From Atlantibacter subterraneus (GTDB taxonomy: Bacteria; Pseudomonadota; Gammaproteobacteria; Enterobacterales; Enterobacteriaceae): a DNA stretch of 64,000 nt. Positions 44,912 to 53,620 of this stretch are shown here, in pieces. How positions within the stretch are numbered: the first letter of the stretch is position 1; each line of letters starts with the position of its first letter. The position numbers and the translations under genes were made by a program. The stretch spans positions 1,023,889 through 1,087,888 of the forward strand of contig NZ_VLPS01000001.1 in the NCBI RefSeq assembly GCF_007570865.1, written 5' to 3'. The notes beneath the pieces were generated by a model that made no database searches, had not been told where the DNA came from, and saw only the letters and a list, made by a program, of their open reading frames with translations.

Positions 44912-45538
44912 ATGAAACAGTATGGCTTTTACGTTGACTCCTCGCGCTGCTCGGGCTGTAAAACCTGCCAGGTGAGCTGTAAGGACAACAAAGATTTAGA
45001 TGTGGGACCGAAGCTGCGCCGGGTGTATGAGTACGGCGGCGGCAGCTGGGTGCAGGAAGGCGATAGCTGGCACAACGACACCTTTAGCTACTACCTGTCG
45101 ATTGCCTGCAACCATTGCGATCAACCGACCTGCGTAGCGGGCTGCCCGACCGGGGCGATGCACAAGCGCGAAGAAGACGGGCTGGTTCTGGTGGACGATT
45201 CCATCTGCGTGGGCTGCCGCTACTGTGAAATGCGCTGCCCGTACGGTGCGCCGCAGTTTGATGCCAAAGCGAAAGTGATGCGCAAATGCGACGGCTGTCT
45301 GGATCGGCTGGAAAAGAATCTGCGTCCGATTTGCGTGGATTCCTGCCCGCAGCGCGCGCTGGATTTTGGGCCGATTGACGAACTGCGCCAGAAATATGGC
45401 GTGGAAAACCAGATCGCCCCGCTGCCGTCTGCCGGCTTTACCCATCCCAATCTGGTGGTGAAACCGCATCCGAAAGCGCGGCCAACCGGCGATACGGAAG
45501 GCGCGATTCAGAATTTACGGGAGGTGCGTCATGCATGA
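44912..45538 (+). CDS. DmsB-type iron-sulfur subunit
   Basis: A 208-residue four-cluster ferredoxin-like subunit: CSGCKTCQVSCKD, CNHCDQPTCVAGCPTGAM, CVGCRYCEMRCPYGAPQF and CDGCLDRLEKNLRPICVDSCPQRALDFG. It links the anchor to the catalytic subunit. GGAG lies just before the start, and it ends 8 bases into the anchor gene. Confidence 0.94.
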   Translation: MKQYGFYVDSSRCSGCKTCQVSCKDNKDLDVGPKLRRVYEYGGGSWVQEGDSWHNDTFSYYLSIACNHCDQPTCVAGCPTGAMHKREEDGLVLVDDSICVGCRYCEMRCPYGAPQFDAKAKVMRKCDGCLDRLEKNLRPICVDSCPQRALDFGPIDELRQKYGVENQIAPLPSAGFTHPNLVVKPHPKARPTGDTEGAIQNLREVRHA

Positions 45539-46307
45539 GTTACCGCTGGTTTTCTTTACCGTTCTGACGCAGAGCGCGGTCGGCGCGTTCATTGTGCTGC
45601 TGATCGGCGGCGCGCTGGGCCATATCGAGCCGCGCCGTCTGGCAATCGGCCTGTTCGCCGCGGTGTGCCTGTTCGGCCTGGGCGTGGTAATGGGCATTTT
45701 CCACGTCGGGCAGCCGCTGCGCGCCATGAATATGCTGTTCCGCGTCGGGCATTCGCCGATGAGCAACGAAATCGTGCTCTCAGCGGTGTTTGGTACCGTC
45801 GCCGGTATTGCGGCGCTGGGCCTGCTGCTGGATCGCGGGGCGCGTAAGCTGTTTATCTCGCTGGCCTGGCTGGCGGCGGCGATTGGCGTGGTGTTTGTTT
45901 TCGCCATTCCGCGCATCTACCAGTTGCCGACGGTGACCACCTGGAGCTCCTCCTGGACCACCGTCGTGATGCTGCTGACGCCGCTGATTGGCGGCGGCGC
46001 GCTGGCAGCAGCGCTGGGCGTGCGCCGTCTGGGGCTGATAGTCAGCATCGTCGGGATTATCGCCAGTTTCTGTCTGCGGCCTGGCTATCTGTCCACCATT
46101 CTGCTGGCCGACGCCCCGCTGGCAGCGGCGCAGTCTGACTGGTTTACCGCCCAGGCTGTGCTGCTGGCGGCGGGCGCGTTGGGCGCGCTGGTGTATATCC
46201 GTGCCAGAAGCGGCCAGGCGCTGCTGTTCGCCAGCGCTGGCGTGGTGATTGCGGCGGAACTGATTGGCCGTATCGCGTTTTACAATCTCTGGACGTTGCC
46301 AATGTAA
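45531..46307 (+). CDS. DmsC-type membrane anchor subunit
   Basis: A 258-residue integral membrane protein with eight predicted helices, beginning MHELPLVFFTVLTQSAVGAF as in DmsC/YnfH. The HVGQPLRAMNMLFRVGHSPMSNEIVLSAVFG loop is the conserved menaquinol-oxidising region. It draws electrons from menaquinol. Overlaps the Fe-S subunit gene by 8 bases. Confidence 0.93.
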   Translation: MHELPLVFFTVLTQSAVGAFIVLLIGGALGHIEPRRLAIGLFAAVCLFGLGVVMGIFHVGQPLRAMNMLFRVGHSPMSNEIVLSAVFGTVAGIAALGLLLDRGARKLFISLAWLAAAIGVVFVFAIPRIYQLPTVTTWSSSWTTVVMLLTPLIGGGALAAALGVRRLGLIVSIVGIIASFCLRPGYLSTILLADAPLAAAQSDWFTAQAVLLAAGALGALVYIRARSGQALLFASAGVVIAAELIGRIAFYNLWTLPM

Positions 46308-46314
46308 CGCCCTG

Positions 46315-46338
46315 TCGGGCAGGCTGCGGCCTGCCCGA
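46315..46338 (+). other. Intra-operon hairpin between anchor and chaperone genes
   Basis: TCGGGCAGG-N6-CCTGCCCGA, a 9-bp perfect stem 8 bases after the anchor stop with no T tract. It may stabilise the upstream subunit mRNA or reduce chaperone expression relative to the subunits. Confidence 0.5.
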
Positions 46339-46363
46339 TTGCTGTATTAATAAGGAATGATCT

Positions 46364-46957
46364 ATGTCTTCTGCCGCTGTACTGCCGCGTATTCTTGGCG
46401 CGCTGTTTTACTACTCGCCGCAGCGCCCTGAGGTTAAGGCGCTGATTGAATGCCTGCCAACCCTGCCGTCGCTGTATGCCTGGCGCGATCCGCACACCAT
46501 CACTCAACTGTGTGAAGCCTGGCCCATGGACGATGATGAAGAACTCGGCTGGCAGTATTCCGTGCTGTTTGAAGGCCAGGGAGAAATGGTCGCGCCGCCC
46601 TGGGGCTCGGTCTATCTGGAAAAAGATAACCTGCTGATGGGCGAAACCACGGCCCGCTACCGTGGGTTTTTACGTCATCACGGCCTGGCGTTTGACGGCC
46701 AGCACCAGGAGCCGGAAGATCAGTTTGGCCTGATGCTGCTGGCCAGCTCCGCGTTTATCGAGCGCGATAATCCGCAAGCCGCCACGGCGTTGCTGGAACA
46801 ATTCCTGTTGCCCTGGGCACCGCGCTATCTTGAACTCATGCAGCATAACCACGTCAGCCCGTTTTACGCCCGGCTGGCGCAGGTAGCGGCGCTGTATTTG
46901 CAGGACGTTCAACAGCAGCTGGGGCTTAACCCGGTAGAATCACGGATTTTTTTCTAA
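46364..46957 (+). CDS. TorD/DmsD-family molybdoenzyme chaperone
   Basis: A 197-residue helical chaperone that binds the twin-arginine signal of the DmsA-type subunit and assists cofactor loading. Family hallmarks are YSVLFEGQGEMVAPPWGSVYLEKDNLLMGETT and EPEDQFGLMLLASSAFIE, and a late FYARLAQVAALYL helix. AAGGA precedes the start. It overlaps the NapF-like gene by one base. Confidence 0.92.
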   Translation: MSSAAVLPRILGALFYYSPQRPEVKALIECLPTLPSLYAWRDPHTITQLCEAWPMDDDEELGWQYSVLFEGQGEMVAPPWGSVYLEKDNLLMGETTARYRGFLRHHGLAFDGQHQEPEDQFGLMLLASSAFIERDNPQAATALLEQFLLPWAPRYLELMQHNHVSPFYARLAQVAALYLQDVQQQLGLNPVESRIFF

Positions 46958-47496
46958 TGAATAAAACCGAGCGCTACTACCAGCAATATATGTCCCACCG
47001 CCACGTCAGCCGTCGCGGACTGTTCCGGGCGTTTGTGACAGCGTCACGAAACGTAGCGCCACCGCCTGCCGCTTTACCGCCGTGGCCGCTGCCGCCCGGC
47101 GCGCTGACCACGGCGCAATTTTTTGCCCAGTGCGATAAATGCCAGCAGTGCGTTCAGGCTTGCCCGATGGGCGTCCTGATTACCCATCAGGAGGGTTTCC
47201 CGCAGCTGGCGATCGAATACGCCAGCTGCGACGGCTGCGCGGCGTGCATTCAGGCGTGCCCGACCGGGGCGTTACAGCCGCAGCCGCGCTTCGATACCCG
47301 TCTGCGCCCTGTTTTTACTGATGCCTGCATCCACGGCGCGCGGGGATGCGATCGCTGTGTGGAAGTTTGCCCGCAGCGGGCCTGCTCTGTTGGCGAATCC
47401 GGCCTGCCGAAGGCCGACGCCGACGGCTGCAATGGCTGCGGCGAGTGCCTGATACAGTGCGATCGCCAGGCCATCACGTTGCACTCAGTCATATAA
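46957..47496 (+). CDS. NapF-like ferredoxin-type protein
   Basis: A 179-residue cytoplasmic ferredoxin with four cysteine clusters: CDKCQQCVQACP, CDGCAACIQACP, a variant CIHGARGCDRCVEVCP and CNGCGECLIQCD. The N-terminus SRRGLFRAF and the PPWPLPPGA segment resemble NapF. NapF proteins aid assembly or loading of iron-sulfur clusters in periplasmic molybdoenzymes before export. It is an unusual fifth member for a dms-type operon and probably serves the same enzyme. Confidence 0.9.
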   Translation: MNKTERYYQQYMSHRHVSRRGLFRAFVTASRNVAPPPAALPPWPLPPGALTTAQFFAQCDKCQQCVQACPMGVLITHQEGFPQLAIEYASCDGCAACIQACPTGALQPQPRFDTRLRPVFTDACIHGARGCDRCVEVCPQRACSVGESGLPKADADGCNGCGECLIQCDRQAITLHSVI

Positions 47497-47718
47497 CCCT
47501 TAAAGATGTAAGGTTGAACTCTTATTCTTTTCATCTATAGTGACAGGCTTCACAAATCATCAGTTAATGACACCATCATGTTGCTTACGCCGCCCTGAGT
47601 TACCCCTTAACTCTCTGCACTGAATAACACCCTCGGTGCCTCAACCACATCCCGCCTGCGGATGCGCGTTGCTTTGCGTTGCGTAAAATTGTTAATCACT
47701 AACCATTGAGAAATCACT

Positions 47719-49197
47719 ATGTTGCTGTCCTCGACGCGTAAGGACTGGCTGGGTAATGTCCGTGGCGACATCCTGGCGGGTATTGTTGTGGCGCTGGCCC
47801 TGATCCCGGAATCCATTGCCTTTTCCATTATCGCGGGGGTCGACCCGAAAGTCGGTCTCTATTCCGCCTTCTGTATCACCGTGGTGATCGCCTTTTTCGG
47901 CGGGCGTCCGGCAATGATCTCTTCGGCAACCGGCGCGATGGCGCTGCTGATGGTGACGCTGGTGAAGGAGCACGGATTACAATACCTGCTGGCGGCCTCG
48001 GCGCTGACCGGCGTGTTCCAGCTACTGGCCGGTTATTTAAAGCTCGGCAGCCTGATGCGTTTTGTCTCCCGCTCGGTGGTTACCGGCTTTGTTAACGCGC
48101 TGGCGATCCTGATTTTTATGGCGCAATTGCCGGAACTGACCAATGTGACCTGGCACGTATACGCGTTAACCGCTGGCGGGCTGGCGATTATCTATCTCTG
48201 GCCGCGCATCAATAAGACCATCCCCTCGCCTCTGGTCTGCATCCTTGTAATTACCGCCATTTCCCTGTGGCTCAATCTGGACGTACGTACCGTTGGCGAT
48301 ATGGGCCAACTGCCGGACAGCCTGCCGGTGTTTTTGATCCCGGATGTGCCGTTTACGCTACAAACTCTGTGGATCATTCTGCCGTACTCCGCCGGTCTGG
48401 CCGCCGTGGGCCTGCTGGAATCGATGATGACCGCGACTATTGTGGATGATATGACCGACACGCTCAGCGATAAGAATCGCGAGTGTAAAGCCCAGGGCAT
48501 CGCCAATATCTGCACCTCAATGATCGGCGGGATGGCGGGCTGCGCGATGATCGGCCAGTCGGTGATTAACGTAAAATCCGGCGCGCGCGGGCGGCTCTCT
48601 ACGCTGACCGCAGGCCTGGTGCTGCTGGTGCTGGTGGTATTTTTAAATCAGTGGGTATCGCGCATTCCGATGGCAGCGCTGGTGGCGGTGATGATTATGG
48701 TGTCCATTGGCACCTTCTCGTGGCGCTCGATCCTCAACTTGCGCTCCCATCCACCGTCAACCAGCGTGGTGATGCTGGCAACGGTCGCGGTCGTGGTCGC
48801 AACCCATAACCTGGCGTTTGGCGTGTTTACCGGCGTGCTGATCGCGGCGCTGAACTTTGCTACGAAGGTAGCGCGCTATATGAACGTTGAGAGCACGCGT
48901 GAGGGCGAGACGCGTAGTTATCAGGTACACGGCCAGATCTTTTTTGCTTCTGCCGACCGCTTCGTTGAGCGTTTCGACCTGCGCGAGCCGCTGAAAAAGG
49001 TAGTGATTGACGTGCGTCATGCTCATTTCTGGGATATCACCGCCGTGGGCGCGCTCGATAAGGTGGTGATGAAGTTCCGTCGCGCGGGCGCAGACGTGGA
49101 AATTATCGGGATGAGCGAGGCCACGCGCAGCCAGATCGACCGTTTTGCTGTACACGATAAACCGGACGCGGCGGCTAATCTGGTTTCCGGGCATTAA
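47719..49197 (+). CDS. SulP-family anion transporter with STAS domain
   Basis: A 492-residue transporter. About 11-14 helices include [35 protein letters not shown] and [20 protein letters not shown]. The C-terminal STAS domain (about 400-490) shows [18 protein letters not shown] and [25 protein letters not shown]. SulP members carry sulfate, bicarbonate or dicarboxylates; substrate not determined. It lies 222 bases downstream of the dms-type operon; the gap shows no gene. Confidence 0.9.
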   Translation: MLLSSTRKDWLGNVRGDILAGIVVALALIPESIAFSIIAGVDPKVGLYSAFCITVVIAFFGGRPAMISSATGAMALLMVTLVKEHGLQYLLAASALTGVFQLLAGYLKLGSLMRFVSRSVVTGFVNALAILIFMAQLPELTNVTWHVYALTAGGLAIIYLWPRINKTIPSPLVCILVITAISLWLNLDVRTVGDMGQLPDSLPVFLIPDVPFTLQTLWIILPYSAGLAAVGLLESMMTATIVDDMTDTLSDKNRECKAQGIANICTSMIGGMAGCAMIGQSVINVKSGARGRLSTLTAGLVLLVLVVFLNQWVSRIPMAALVAVMIMVSIGTFSWRSILNLRSHPPSTSVVMLATVAVVVATHNLAFGVFTGVLIAALNFATKVARYMNVESTREGETRSYQVHGQIFFASADRFVERFDLREPLKKVVIDVRHAHFWDITAVGALDKVVMKFRRAGADVEIIGMSEATRSQIDRFAVHDKPDAAANLVSGH

Positions 49198-49316
49198 TCT
49201 CTGTTCAGGCGGGTCTTAATTCAGGCCCGCTGCAAAAATCCCACACTTATCATCGCGTTAATTATTGCTGCGTTTTACGTTAGCTTATGGGCTGGTTTAA
49301 TTGTTCTGGACTCTCC

Positions 49317-49853
49317 ATGCACCATAAATTCACTTCATCACAAATTTTTCTCCACTGGCTAACGCTGCTATTGCTGACCATCGCTTACGCCGCCATGGAG
49401 TTGCGCGGTTTTGCCCAGCGCGGCTCCTGGCAGGGATTTACGCTGATCGTCACCCATTTCAGCGCGGGTACGCTGGTGCTGATTGTGATGTGCCTGCGCC
49501 TGTGGCTGCGTTTGCGGCACCGCACGCCGCCGATTCACCCTGCTCCGCCACGCTGGCAAACCGGTCTGGCGCACCTGACACACAGCGCGATTTATTTGCT
49601 GTTTATCGCTTTACCCCTCATCGGCATTGCGTCGCGCTATTTTCGCGGTCGCGACTGGTGGTTGTTCGGCGTGACTATGCCGGTTGCGCCGCTGCCTGAT
49701 ATGGCACTTTCGACGACCCTGAGCCACTGGCATGTGGTCCTTGCGCCGCTGGGTTACTGGTTGATTGGCCTGCATGCCGTTGCGGCATTGGCCCATCACT
49801 ATTTTTTTAAAGATAACACCCTACTGCGTATCTCCCCGTTCCATCAGAAATAA
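49317..49853 (+). CDS. cybB: Cytochrome b561
   Basis: A 178-residue di-haem membrane cytochrome that oxidises ubiquinol to reduce superoxide in E. coli. Four helices with conserved histidines: the first in FLHWLTLLLL, then VTHFSAGTLVL, SHWHVVLAPLGYWLIG and LHAVAALAHHYFFKDNTLLR, closely matching E. coli CybB. The start at 49317 gives the family N-terminus (MHHKFTSSQIFLHW); an earlier in-frame start adds a non-family segment. Confidence 0.92.
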   Translation: MHHKFTSSQIFLHWLTLLLLTIAYAAMELRGFAQRGSWQGFTLIVTHFSAGTLVLIVMCLRLWLRLRHRTPPIHPAPPRWQTGLAHLTHSAIYLLFIALPLIGIASRYFRGRDWWLFGVTMPVAPLPDMALSTTLSHWHVVLAPLGYWLIGLHAVAALAHHYFFKDNTLLRISPFHQK

Positions 49854-49867
49854 GAATTTTCACGGCG

Positions 49868-49891
49868 GCGGAGGATTCCTCCGCTTTTTTT
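49868..49891 (+). terminator. Intrinsic terminator after cybB
   Basis: GCGGAGG-ATT-CCTCCGC stem followed by seven Ts, 14 bases after the cybB stop. Strong. Confidence 0.9.
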
Positions 49892-50036
49892 GTTTTAAAT
49901 AAAATGAAAAATCCTATTTTTACTGCTGGCTAGAATGGTAGTCACAGTTAATTAACACAATTCTCCGCGCTATTTAACCAATCCACAACCACAATAATGA
50001 AACTGCATTTCAAAACAAAAAGAACATTGTTTCTTT

Positions 50037-50052
50037 TGTGATGTAGCTATCA
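50037..50052 (+). promoter_or_regulatory. CRP-like site upstream of the PTS IIC gene
   Basis: TGTGATGTAGCTATCA has a perfect left CRP half-site (TGTGA) and a weak right half. A plausible -10 (TAACAT at 50075-50080) places its centre about 42 bases upstream of transcription, where class II CRP sites lie. A partly palindromic AAAACAAAAAGAA...TTTCTTTTGT sequence at 50014-50039 overlaps it. The rest of the 306-base gap is A+T-rich with no gene. Confidence 0.35.
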
Positions 50053-50159
50053 GATAACGCTTAAATCCGGGTGCTAACATAACTACGCTTTAGTTTACCT
50101 TTCCATACAAACGCGCCTTTTCGGGCATAGAAAAAATAGCTCCAGGTGGGATAAAGAAG

Positions 50160-51443
50160 ATGGACATATTATTAGGGTTAGTGAAAACACCCGCAGTAAT
50201 AATAGCGATTGTGGCATTTCTGGGTTTGTTATTTCAAAAGGCTTCCATTTCACGATTAATAACCGGTACATTCCTTTCGTTTATCGGTTTTACAATGATA
50301 AAGGTCGGCGGCGGCATTCTGATGAAAGTGCTGACCGCGTTTAGCGCCCTGTTCTCTAAGGCTTTTGATATCGTCGGCGTCGTTCCCAGCAACGAGGCCA
50401 TCATGGCGGCGACCATTGATAAGCTTGGCGCGACGGCTGCGTTGATTCTGCTGTTCTCGATGATTTTAAATATCCTGCTGGCCCGCTTTACGCGTTTTAA
50501 ATTTATCTATCTGTCATTGCACCTGGTGCTGTTTATGGCTTTTGCCCTGACGGCGGTATTAATGCAGTTCGGCTTCAGCAATTATCAAATGGTGATTATC
50601 GCCTCGCTGTTTATCGGTTGCTATATGGCGATCTCCCCTTTTATTCTTAACCGCTTTAGTCGCGAAATTATCGGTTCCGATGAATATGCTATTTCCCATG
50701 CAGCGATATCTTCCTATGTGATCGGCTCTTTTATGGGTAAATGGTTCGGGAATAAAAACACCGATACCGAGCACCTGAATATCAGTAATAAATTCGATTT
50801 TATTCGTGAGCCGAACATTGCCACCCTGTTGACCATGCTGGTGCTGCTGCTGATCTCCTGCATTTTCGCTTCTCAGCCGCAAATTAAAGACGCGATGACC
50901 ATGGTTTACGGTGCTGGCGCTGGCGATAAAAACGTGGTGATTTTTATCCTTGAGCAGTCTGCTATCTTCGCCTGCGGCTTGTATCTGGCCAAAGCGGGTG
51001 TGAATCTGTTTACTGCCGAAATCGTACCGGCGTTTAAAGGCTTTGCCCGGGTGTTTGCTCCTGGCGCTGTGCCTGCGGTAGACGTGATGGTGCTGTTTAC
51101 CAAAGCGCCGAACGCCACCTTAATCGGCTTCCTGATTAGCTTTATGGTCGAGTTGATTTGCATCGTGATTTTCCCGTTCATCGGCCTGCCGATCATCGTT
51201 CCGGGGATTATGGCGAGCTTTATCACCGGCGGCGCGGCGGCGATTTTCGGTAACGCTACCGGCGGTTTCCGTGGCGCGGTGATTGCCAGCAGCATCAACG
51301 GCCTGCTGCTGTGCGTACTGCCTGCGTTGACCCTGCCGATTTTCTCCCAGCTCGGTGCAAACGGCGTCACCTTCGCCGACCCGGATTTCACTATTCCGTC
51401 GCTGATTCTGGATTACATTCTGAGACTGTTCAGCTTTATCTAA
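50160..51443 (+). CDS. UlaA/SgaT-like PTS EIIC component, orphan
   Basis: A 427-residue membrane protein with about 11 helices of the ascorbate-type PTS permease family (PTS_IIC_SgaT): ISRLITGTFLSFIGFTMIKVGGGILMKV, YISHAA-type loop DEYAISHAAISSYVIGSFMG, and PLIVPG-like GLPIIVPGIMASFITGGAAAIFGNATGGFRGA. No IIA, IIB or catabolic gene lies in the same operon, so it must borrow phosphorylation partners or work as a non-PTS carrier. Sugar unknown. Confidence 0.88.
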   Translation: MDILLGLVKTPAVIIAIVAFLGLLFQKASISRLITGTFLSFIGFTMIKVGGGILMKVLTAFSALFSKAFDIVGVVPSNEAIMAATIDKLGATAALILLFSMILNILLARFTRFKFIYLSLHLVLFMAFALTAVLMQFGFSNYQMVIIASLFIGCYMAISPFILNRFSREIIGSDEYAISHAAISSYVIGSFMGKWFGNKNTDTEHLNISNKFDFIREPNIATLLTMLVLLLISCIFASQPQIKDAMTMVYGAGAGDKNVVIFILEQSAIFACGLYLAKAGVNLFTAEIVPAFKGFARVFAPGAVPAVDVMVLFTKAPNATLIGFLISFMVELICIVIFPFIGLPIIVPGIMASFITGGAAAIFGNATGGFRGAVIASSINGLLLCVLPALTLPIFSQLGANGVTFADPDFTIPSLILDYILRLFSFI

Positions 51444-51455
51444 ATCTAACCGGTC

Positions 51456-51478
51456 AACGCCTCCCCGTGAGGCGTTTT
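51456..51478 (+). terminator. Terminator after the PTS IIC gene
   Basis: AACGCCTC-CCCGT-GAGGCGTT stem, ending in four Ts. Confidence 0.75.
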
Positions 51479-51534
51479 CCTGTTGAACCTCGTTAAAATT
51501 GCACTCCTGGTTGAAAAAATTGGCACTGCTTTTA

Positions 51535-51561
51535 TATTCGGCTCATAAACTGAGCCGAATA
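51535..51561. repeat. Palindrome TATTCGGCTCA-TAAAC-TGAGCCGAATA
   Basis: Perfect 11-bp arms with a 5-base loop, immediately upstream of the fic remnant. The same ATTCGGCTCA half recurs downstream of the remnant. The T run that follows also makes it resemble a terminator, but the recurrence suggests a protein-binding site. Confidence 0.7.
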
Positions 51562-51562
51562 G

Positions 51563-51796
51563 TTTTTTTTTCCGCAAAAAGGCCCGCTGGATATTACGCC
51601 CTGGCTGGTCTGGTTTTTAGAAATCCTGGATGCCACGCTCGATCACGCGCTGGATGCTATCCAGCGCACGCTGATGAAGTCGCGCTTCTGGCAACGGCCC
51701 GCCACGCTGGATATCAGTCCGGAACAGCAGAAAGCCCTCAACCGACTGCCCGGCGGCGGGCGCAATACCCGCTATCAGATTGCTTTCGGGGATTAA
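51563..51796 (+). pseudogene. Remnant of a Fic-family (DUF4172-type) gene, C-terminal part
   Basis: A frame following a TAG at 51560 encodes KGPLDITPWLVWFLEILDAT, continues to RTLMKSRFWQRPATLDISPE and QQKALNRL, and then ends PGGGRNTRYQIAFGD before TAA. The first part is the C-terminal linker and helical region typical of Fic proteins carrying DUF4172. The last is the very end of their winged-helix tail; the winged-helix core between them is missing. No Fic motif (HPFxxGNGR) or start codon is present, so this is a decayed fragment with both a large 5' loss and an internal deletion. Confidence 0.75.
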
Positions 51797-51812
51797 GCCG
51801 AATACACGCCTT

Positions 51813-51856
51813 ATTCGCCTCATTTCGTGAGCCGAATAGCGAGATTATTCGGCTCA
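51813..51856. repeat. Further ATTCGGCTCA-type motifs downstream of the fic remnant
   Basis: ATTCGCCTCA-TTTCG-TGAGCCGAAT (51813-51837, one mismatch) and a single ATTCGGCTCA (51847-51856). A partial AAGCCGAAT also lies at the remnant's stop (51795-51803). With 51535-51561 this makes six copies, full or partial, within 325 bases. Confidence 0.7.
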
Positions 51857-51958
51857 TCGGCCCTTTTTCGTTCTGCAAGGCTCAACAACGCGATGGCTAA
51901 AGTTTTGCGATACCAATATCGCCTTAATGTATGTTGTAACTAATGCCAGTTCAAAACA

Positions 51959-51978
51959 AACCTGGCCGTAGCCAGGTT
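51959..51978 (-). terminator. Terminator of uxaB
   Basis: AACCTGGC-CGTA-GCCAGGTT, 8-bp perfect stem 10 bases beyond the uxaB stop on the minus strand, followed there by TTTGTTTTG. Confidence 0.85.
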
Positions 51979-51987
51979 CATTACGAC

Positions 51988-53439
51988 TTAGCAGAGCGGT
52001 TTAACGGCGGCACGCATGCCCACCGACAGGATCTGCTCCAGGTCCGCCGCGACTTTATCAGTCAATCCGGCAACCTGATTCAGATTCTGGCCCCAGTGCT
52101 CGCTGTCAGACAACACCTTCTCAACCAGCTCGCGTACCGGCATGGTATTAGCGTTTACCGCACCCCACCACTGCTGATAACGCTCCAGCCAGTGCGCATC
52201 ATCCTGTAACGGATAAGTGACACCGTCACGCTCACCGCGATAGAAAGCGATCAGCGCCGCCAAAGCAAAAGTCAGACGCGCCGGTAATGCCCCACTCGCT
52301 TTCTGGCCAGCCAGCAGCTGCGGCAGAATACGGGTGCGGAACTTGGTCATGCCGTTCAGGGCAATCGACAGCAGCTGATGTTTGATGTACGGGTTGCGGA
52401 AGCGCCCTACCACCGCTTTAGCAAATGACGCCAGTTCATCCGCCGGTAAATCCAGCACCGGGATGATCTCTTCGGCAATCGCTTTTTCAACGAACGCGCA
52501 GACGTCGGCATCGTTCATCGCTTCGCCCACGGTATCGATACCCGCCTGATAAGCCACCGGCACCAGCGCGGTATGCGCGCCGTTCAGAATGGCGACTTTG
52601 CGCTCTTTATACGGCTTAATGTCGTCAACGATCAGCACGTTCAGCGCCAGCTTGTCGAGGCGCAGCTCCTGAGCGAGGGATTTCGGCCCCTGGATCACGA
52701 ACAGGTAGAAATGCTCGGCGGTATCCAGGAAGCTATCGTGATATCCAAGCTCCGCTTCGAGGCTGGCGACTTCGTCACGCGGATAACCAGTCACGATACG
52801 GTCCACCAGCGTAGAGCAGAAGGTGTTCGCAGTATTCAGCCAGGCCACGAATTCCGCGCCCAGTTCCCACTCCTGGGCATAGCGCAGCACCAGCTCCTGC
52901 AACGCATCGCCGTTATAGTCGATCAGTTCGCAAGGAATGATGATCCAACCTTTATCGGTGGCACCGTGGAAATGGGAGAAACGCTCGAACAGCAGACGCG
53001 TTAGTTTCGCCGGATAGCTTACCGCTGGCGCATCCGCAAATTTATCCCCCGCGTGGTAGCTAATACCCGCTTCGGTGGTGTTAGAGAACACGAAGCGAAT
53101 ATCCGGATTGTGCGCCAGCGCCAGGTACGCGTCGTATTCGCGATAGACGTTGATTTCGCGATTCACAGAGCGAATCAAACGCGCATCGCTAACCGCCTCG
53201 CCCTGCTCGTTCAGGCCGCGGATGATGGTGGTGTACAGTCCGTCCTGAGTACTCAGCGACGGCGGGAAATCGCTGTCGATAGGACGTACGATGACCACAC
53301 CGGCGTTCAGATCGGTGTGTTCGTTAAGGAGATCAACTTGCCAGTCAACAAAAGCGCGTAAAAAGTTCCCTTCACCGAACTGGATAATACGTTCTGGATA
53401 CTGCGCGCCGGGAAAATCGCGACGATTTAACGTTTTCAC
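51988..53439 (-). CDS. uxaB: Tagaturonate reductase (altronate oxidoreductase)
   Basis: A 483-residue NAD-dependent long-chain mannitol-dehydrogenase-family enzyme that interconverts D-tagaturonate and D-altronate in galacturonate catabolism. N-terminal [36 protein letters not shown] binds [62 protein letters not shown] includes the catalytic lysine region. It starts with GTG after AAGGA. As in E. coli it stands apart from uxaCA and beside GGDEF genes. Dependence on ExuR is expected, but no clear operator was identified. Confidence 0.96.
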   Translation of the reverse strand: MKTLNRRDFPGAQYPERIIQFGEGNFLRAFVDWQVDLLNEHTDLNAGVVIVRPIDSDFPPSLSTQDGLYTTIIRGLNEQGEAVSDARLIRSVNREINVYREYDAYLALAHNPDIRFVFSNTTEAGISYHAGDKFADAPAVSYPAKLTRLLFERFSHFHGATDKGWIIIPCELIDYNGDALQELVLRYAQEWELGAEFVAWLNTANTFCSTLVDRIVTGYPRDEVASLEAELGYHDSFLDTAEHFYLFVIQGPKSLAQELRLDKLALNVLIVDDIKPYKERKVAILNGAHTALVPVAYQAGIDTVGEAMNDADVCAFVEKAIAEEIIPVLDLPADELASFAKAVVGRFRNPYIKHQLLSIALNGMTKFRTRILPQLLAGQKASGALPARLTFALAALIAFYRGERDGVTYPLQDDAHWLERYQQWWGAVNANTMPVRELVEKVLSDSEHWGQNLNQVAGLTDKVAADLEQILSVGMRAAVKPLC

Positions 53440-53620
53440 AATAGGTTCCTTGGTGGATTTAATTATCAGTCAACCTAATCATTAGCCACCCTAACCTAAC
53501 AGAAACGTATAAATCTAAAACCCCGTTTTGATCAAACTGGGCCAAAGTATTCAAAAATTTTATGCAGGACTAAAATAATTTTAGAGAAAGGCTTTTTAAA
53601 ACAAACGGCAAGCGGCGGGC

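Noticed and set aside
47497..47718. A possible 18-codon leader frame before the SulP gene
   Set aside because: No Shine-Dalgarno or recognisable attenuation hairpins; short frames like this occur by chance.
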